DNA from: Anaerolineae bacterium
GTDB lineage: Bacteria; Chloroflexota; Anaerolineae; JAFGEY01
Assembly (NCBI GenBank): GCA_016929205.1
Contig: JAFGJF010000089.1
Coordinates: 1 to 6,550 of the forward strand
Direction: 5' to 3'
Length of the DNA stretch: 6,550 nucleotides
In this document: positions 4,677 to 6,550 of the stretch, piece by piece
Layout: the number at the start of each line of letters is the position of its first letter
Numbering within the stretch: the first letter of the stretch is position 1
Notes under the pieces: generated by a model
The model's database searches: none
What the model saw: only the letters and a program-made list of their open reading frames with translations
Told to the model about the DNA's origin: nothing
Program-made: the position numbers and the translations under genes

Positions 4677-6250
4677 ATACAAATCGCAGAGCTGCTCAGA
4701 ATGCAATGCAGATATACCACCTTTTCACCGTTCTCGACCCCTAATTCGGCGGTTACATCCAAAAGGTCAATGATTTCTCGTTTGCGCTTGAAACTTGTTG
4801 CCTGATCAAGTCTTTTCCTGACCGTCTCGGCAAATGTCACAAGGTCTGTTATTTGCGCATCGGTGATGGCTTGGTGCTCAATCAGCTTTGTCAGCCGTTC
4901 CAATTCGATCGTCAAGCTCGCATTTGTCTTCTCAAGTTCTTGACGCTTGGCAGCAAACATTGCCTTATCGAAATCGGCATCAAGATATAGGTCAAACAAC
5001 CTTGAGAGGTGCCTTTTATTTTGCTGCAAGCAATCAAGTATCGCGGATTGACGATTTCTTAGCGGCTCGGTCAGTTTGTCTTGCTCGGCTTGGTAGCTCA
5101 TTAGCCCTTTGGCAAGCTGTTCGGGTTCATTCAATAGGCCAACAACCCATTCCCAGGCTACTTGATCAATCTTTTTTGAAGAGTAGCTCGTGTTCCCAGC
5201 ATCGCAAGGAAACCTCCGCTTTTGTGCTTGGCACCGGTACCTCAAAAAAAGGTATCCTTGGCCGTTTCTGCTGGAGCTAGATATCATCACTCGCCCACAG
5301 GCCAAACACCGCACCCGACTGCCAAGTAGATACTCGTATTTGCGATTACGGATCGACTTGATGCGCCCTTTTTCCCGCTTCCGTTGTGCTGCAAGCCAGG
5401 TCTTTTTGTCGATAATAACCGGAACGTCAAATGCTATCCATTCGTCCTTGGGCCATCGCCGTTTGCCATAATACCACACGCCGGTATAGGTTTCGTTTGA
5501 CAGGATGAAAGAAATAGAAGAATCGCCCCAAGTACCTGCCTCAGTTGCCGTTCGTTTCGTGCAGTCTGGTTTTTGTCTTCGATCTGAATAGCTCGGTACT
5601 TTTAGCTCGGTCAATCGCTTTGCTATAGCTCGTATAGACATCGGTCCGCTTTCACCATCTCCGTTGAGATAGAGGTTGAATATCTCTCGAACAATGTTCG
5701 CTTCTTCTTCGTCTATCTCCAGAGTATGCAGATCGTTAACCTTGACCGTCCGATACCCTAATGGCGAATGACCGTGATTGATCAAATTGCCTTTTTTCAG
5801 TTCTCGAATTTTTCCCCGCGTCATCCTTTGCCGTATTTTTTCGCGTTCATATTCGGCCATCATCGCATGAAAGTGCTTATTCAGCCGTCCTTCTGGTGTA
5901 TCAGGAAAATCGTATAGAACATATTCTATCGCTACGCCGGTTTTTTTGAGCTCACGCTCAACAATAACCTGCTTTGCCAAATCTCGCGCCAATCTGTCAA
6001 GTTCACGCACAACAAACACATCAAAACGACCCTCATAGGCAAGCTCCAAAGCCTTTGCCAGTTCTGGCAATTCCCAGTCCGCGCCGCTTGCGCCCCGATC
6101 GTCTTCTTGCATTTCGGCCACAACCATGTAGCCATTTGTTTGGCAATAGCCTCGCCCCATCTCGATTTGATCCTTTAGATTTTCGCCACCTGTCTTCTTC
6201 CGATCATCCGAACTGACTCGCGCATACAATACTGCTCGTTTTTCGACCAT
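4661..6250 (-). CDS. Large serine recombinase (site-specific integrase/transposase)
   Basis: This 529-residue enzyme cuts and rejoins DNA through a 5'-phosphoserine intermediate. The resolvase catalytic domain (about 5-150) has YARVSSD with catalytic Ser13 and Arg11, and ELDRLARD with Arg86 and Arg89. A recombinase domain (about 160-290) contains HGHSPLGYR and ILSNETYTGVWYYGKRR. A zinc ribbon uses Cys315, Cys318, Cys340 and Cys349. A charged coiled-coil stretch follows (about 375-465), as in phage and transposon integrases. The length is normal and no lesion is seen. On the - strand, AAAGGA lies about seven bases before the ATG. Sampled lines are near 47% GC, against about 58% in the reductase. 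Its final codon and stop lie at or beyond the proposed junction, so the host gene appears to supply the stop. Confidence 0.93.
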   Translation of the reverse strand: MVEKRAVLYARVSSDDRKKTGGENLKDQIEMGRGYCQTNGYMVVAEMQEDDRGASGADWELPELAKALELAYEGRFDVFVVRELDRLARDLAKQVIVERELKKTGVAIEYVLYDFPDTPEGRLNKHFHAMMAEYEREKIRQRMTRGKIRELKKGNLINHGHSPLGYRTVKVNDLHTLEIDEEEANIVREIFNLYLNGDGESGPMSIRAIAKRLTELKVPSYSDRRQKPDCTKRTATEAGTWGDSSISFILSNETYTGVWYYGKRRWPKDEWIAFDVPVIIDKKTWLAAQRKREKGRIKSIRNRKYEYLLGSRVRCLACGRVMISSSSRNGQGYLFLRYRCQAQKRRFPCDAGNTSYSSKKIDQVAWEWVVGLLNEPEQLAKGLMSYQAEQDKLTEPLRNRQSAILDCLQQNKRHLSRLFDLYLDADFDKAMFAAKRQELEKTNASLTIELERLTKLIEHQAITDAQITDLVTFAETVRKRLDQATSFKRKREIIDLLDVTAELGVENGEKVVYLHCILSSSAICIQHNQ

Positions 6251-6267
6251 TCAACATTCCTTTCATT

Positions 6268-6299
6268 TGCCCATTATTCCCATTGGCATATAATGGGCA
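6268..6299. repeat. Inverted repeat just upstream of the recombinase ribosome site
   Basis: TGCCCATTAT (6268-6277) and ATAATGGGCA (6290-6299) are perfect 10-bp arms around a 12-base spacer. The pair lies 18 to 49 bases before the recombinase ATG and so covers its probable promoter or leader. It could be an operator for a repressor or for the recombinase itself. No clear -35/-10 pair was identified. Confidence 0.55.
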
Positions 6300-6301
6300 T
6301 A

Positions 6302-6344
6302 GTGAGCGCGCTGTCCTTCCTGTCAGTTGGTCCAGCACGCTCAC
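6302..6344. repeat. Inverted repeat with 12-base arms in the recombinase leader
   Basis: GTGAGCGCGCTG (6302-6313) and CAGCACGCTCAC (6333-6344) pair over 12 positions with one mismatch, across a 19-base loop. Transcribed on the - strand, the mismatch becomes a G-U pair, so the leader RNA could form an unbroken stem. There is no U-tract after it on either strand, so it is not a standard terminator. Confidence 0.5.
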
Positions 6345-6354
6345 GGCTTCTGGC

Positions 6355-6374
6355 CCACAGGGTCGACCCTGTGG
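6355..6374. repeat. Perfect 20-bp palindrome
   Basis: CCACAGGGTCGACCCTGTGG reads identically on both strands, with no spacer. Perfect palindromes of this length suit a dimeric DNA-binding protein, a recombination site, or a cruciform. It stands about 105 bases upstream of the recombinase start. Confidence 0.6.
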
Positions 6375-6390
6375 ACCCCACTTTGGATCG

Positions 6391-6468
6391 CTATCCTACC
6401 AGCTTAGCACCTGGCCAATCAGCCGCAGGGCGGAATTTTGGCGTTCCACGTGCCAGTTGATCGTTCAT
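6391..6468 (-). CDS. Possible 25-residue small protein, unrecognised
   Basis: An ATG at 6468 (- strand) opens a 25-codon frame, starting MNDQLARGTPKF and ending at TAG 6391-6393. It is preceded by GAGGAAAAGG, a strong ribosome site eight bases upstream. Its start overlaps, as ATGA, the stop of another - strand frame entering from the window edge. It has no recognisable domain and could be a leader peptide or the truncated start of a gene. Confidence 0.25.
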   Translation of the reverse strand: MNDQLARGTPKFRPAADWPGAKLVG

Positions 6469-6550
6469 CGCCTTTTCCTCAGCCAATAGATGAGGGCTGG
6501 CTTAGTGTCTCCGCTCGGCCAGCCGGCGAAAGACATCTCCTCGCGATGAG
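6465..6550 (-). CDS. Possible C-terminus of a gene entering from the right edge
   Basis: On the - strand a frame is open from the window edge to TGA at 6465-6467 and would end in PALIYWLRKRR. The stop overlaps the ATG of the small frame at 6468. A second frame is also open from the edge, ending ...FRRLAERRH with TAA near 6503, so which of the two is real, if either, cannot be decided here. Confidence 0.2.
   Translation of the reverse strand, partial: HREEMSFAGWPSGDTKPALIYWLRKRR

Larger units (their letters stand above)
4667..6550. mobile_element. Integrated serine-recombinase element, one end only
   Basis: Foreign DNA begins where the radical SAM similarity stops (about 4667) and continues to the end of the window. 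It contains the recombinase at its inner edge, reading toward the junction, which is a common place for an integrase next to its att site. No resumption of the radical SAM sequence is found in any + strand frame up to 6550, so the other end lies outside. Size and cargo are unknown; it could be a prophage, an integrative element or a small transposon. Confidence 0.65.

Noticed and set aside
4667..4700. Reading the post-junction bases as a frameshifted continuation of the radical SAM motif (xIYCDxR)
   Set aside because: It would need several small indels within about fifteen bases, whereas a single recombination junction explains the break and matches the inverted-repeat core.
4233..4805. A 190-codon + strand frame spanning the toroid gene end, the radical SAM start and the recombinase 3' end
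   Set aside because: It is a composite: its front part is out of frame within the toroid gene and its rear part is antisense to the recombinase. Only 4545-4666 is meaningful.
1..6550. CRISPR array, tRNA or rRNA
   Set aside because: No regularly spaced direct repeats, cloverleaf or rRNA-like conserved blocks were seen.

Overview
The window looks like a bacterial chromosome segment, most likely from a Chloroflexota-type anaerobe or facultative anaerobe. That placement is inference, from the protein families, the GTAGGGGCGAGGC-type palindromic repeat, and the mix of ATG, GTG and TTG starts. No rRNA, tRNA or other taxonomic marker is present. Sampled lines of the left and middle genes are near 58% GC, while sampled lines of the recombinase at the right are near 47%, which fits a recently acquired right-hand block.

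Layout. Positions 1-346 hold no convincing gene. They contain a 184-bp non-autonomous inverted-repeat element (96-279) flanked by an 8-bp direct repeat. Six + strand genes or gene pieces follow: a DinB/YfiT-like metal protein (347-814), a cysteine-rich DUF3795 protein (880-1227), a ten-coil pentapeptide-repeat protein (1237-1515) whose continuation is frameshifted and broken (1507-1710), and an aldo/keto reductase with two C-terminal [4Fe-4S] motifs (1732-2841). Next comes a tightly coupled cassette: a four-helix membrane protein with two identical CxxCx6C motifs (3023-3538), an alpha/alpha-toroid (terpenoid-cyclase-like) protein (3535-4548), and the first 40 codons of a radical SAM protein of the SPL/COG1533 type (4545-4666). 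Both junctions within this cassette are TTGA stop/start overlaps.

The radical SAM gene is cut inside the codon for the second cysteine of its Cx3Cx2C cluster-binding motif. Foreign DNA starts there. It carries a complete large serine recombinase on the - strand (4661-6250) that reads toward the junction. The junction is an imperfect inverted repeat (8 of 10 positions) centred on a TG dinucleotide, the architecture expected of a serine-integrase att site. The other end of the element and the rest of the radical SAM gene are not in the window and should lie to the right. Upstream of the recombinase (6251-6550) are three stacked inverted repeats, including a perfect 20-bp palindrome, and possibly two tiny - strand reading frames.

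Working together (inference): the reductase, the Cys-rich membrane protein, the toroid protein and the radical SAM protein could form an iron-sulfur-dependent pathway acting at the membrane, perhaps on a lipid or isoprenoid-like substrate. The element now disables its radical SAM step unless it excises.
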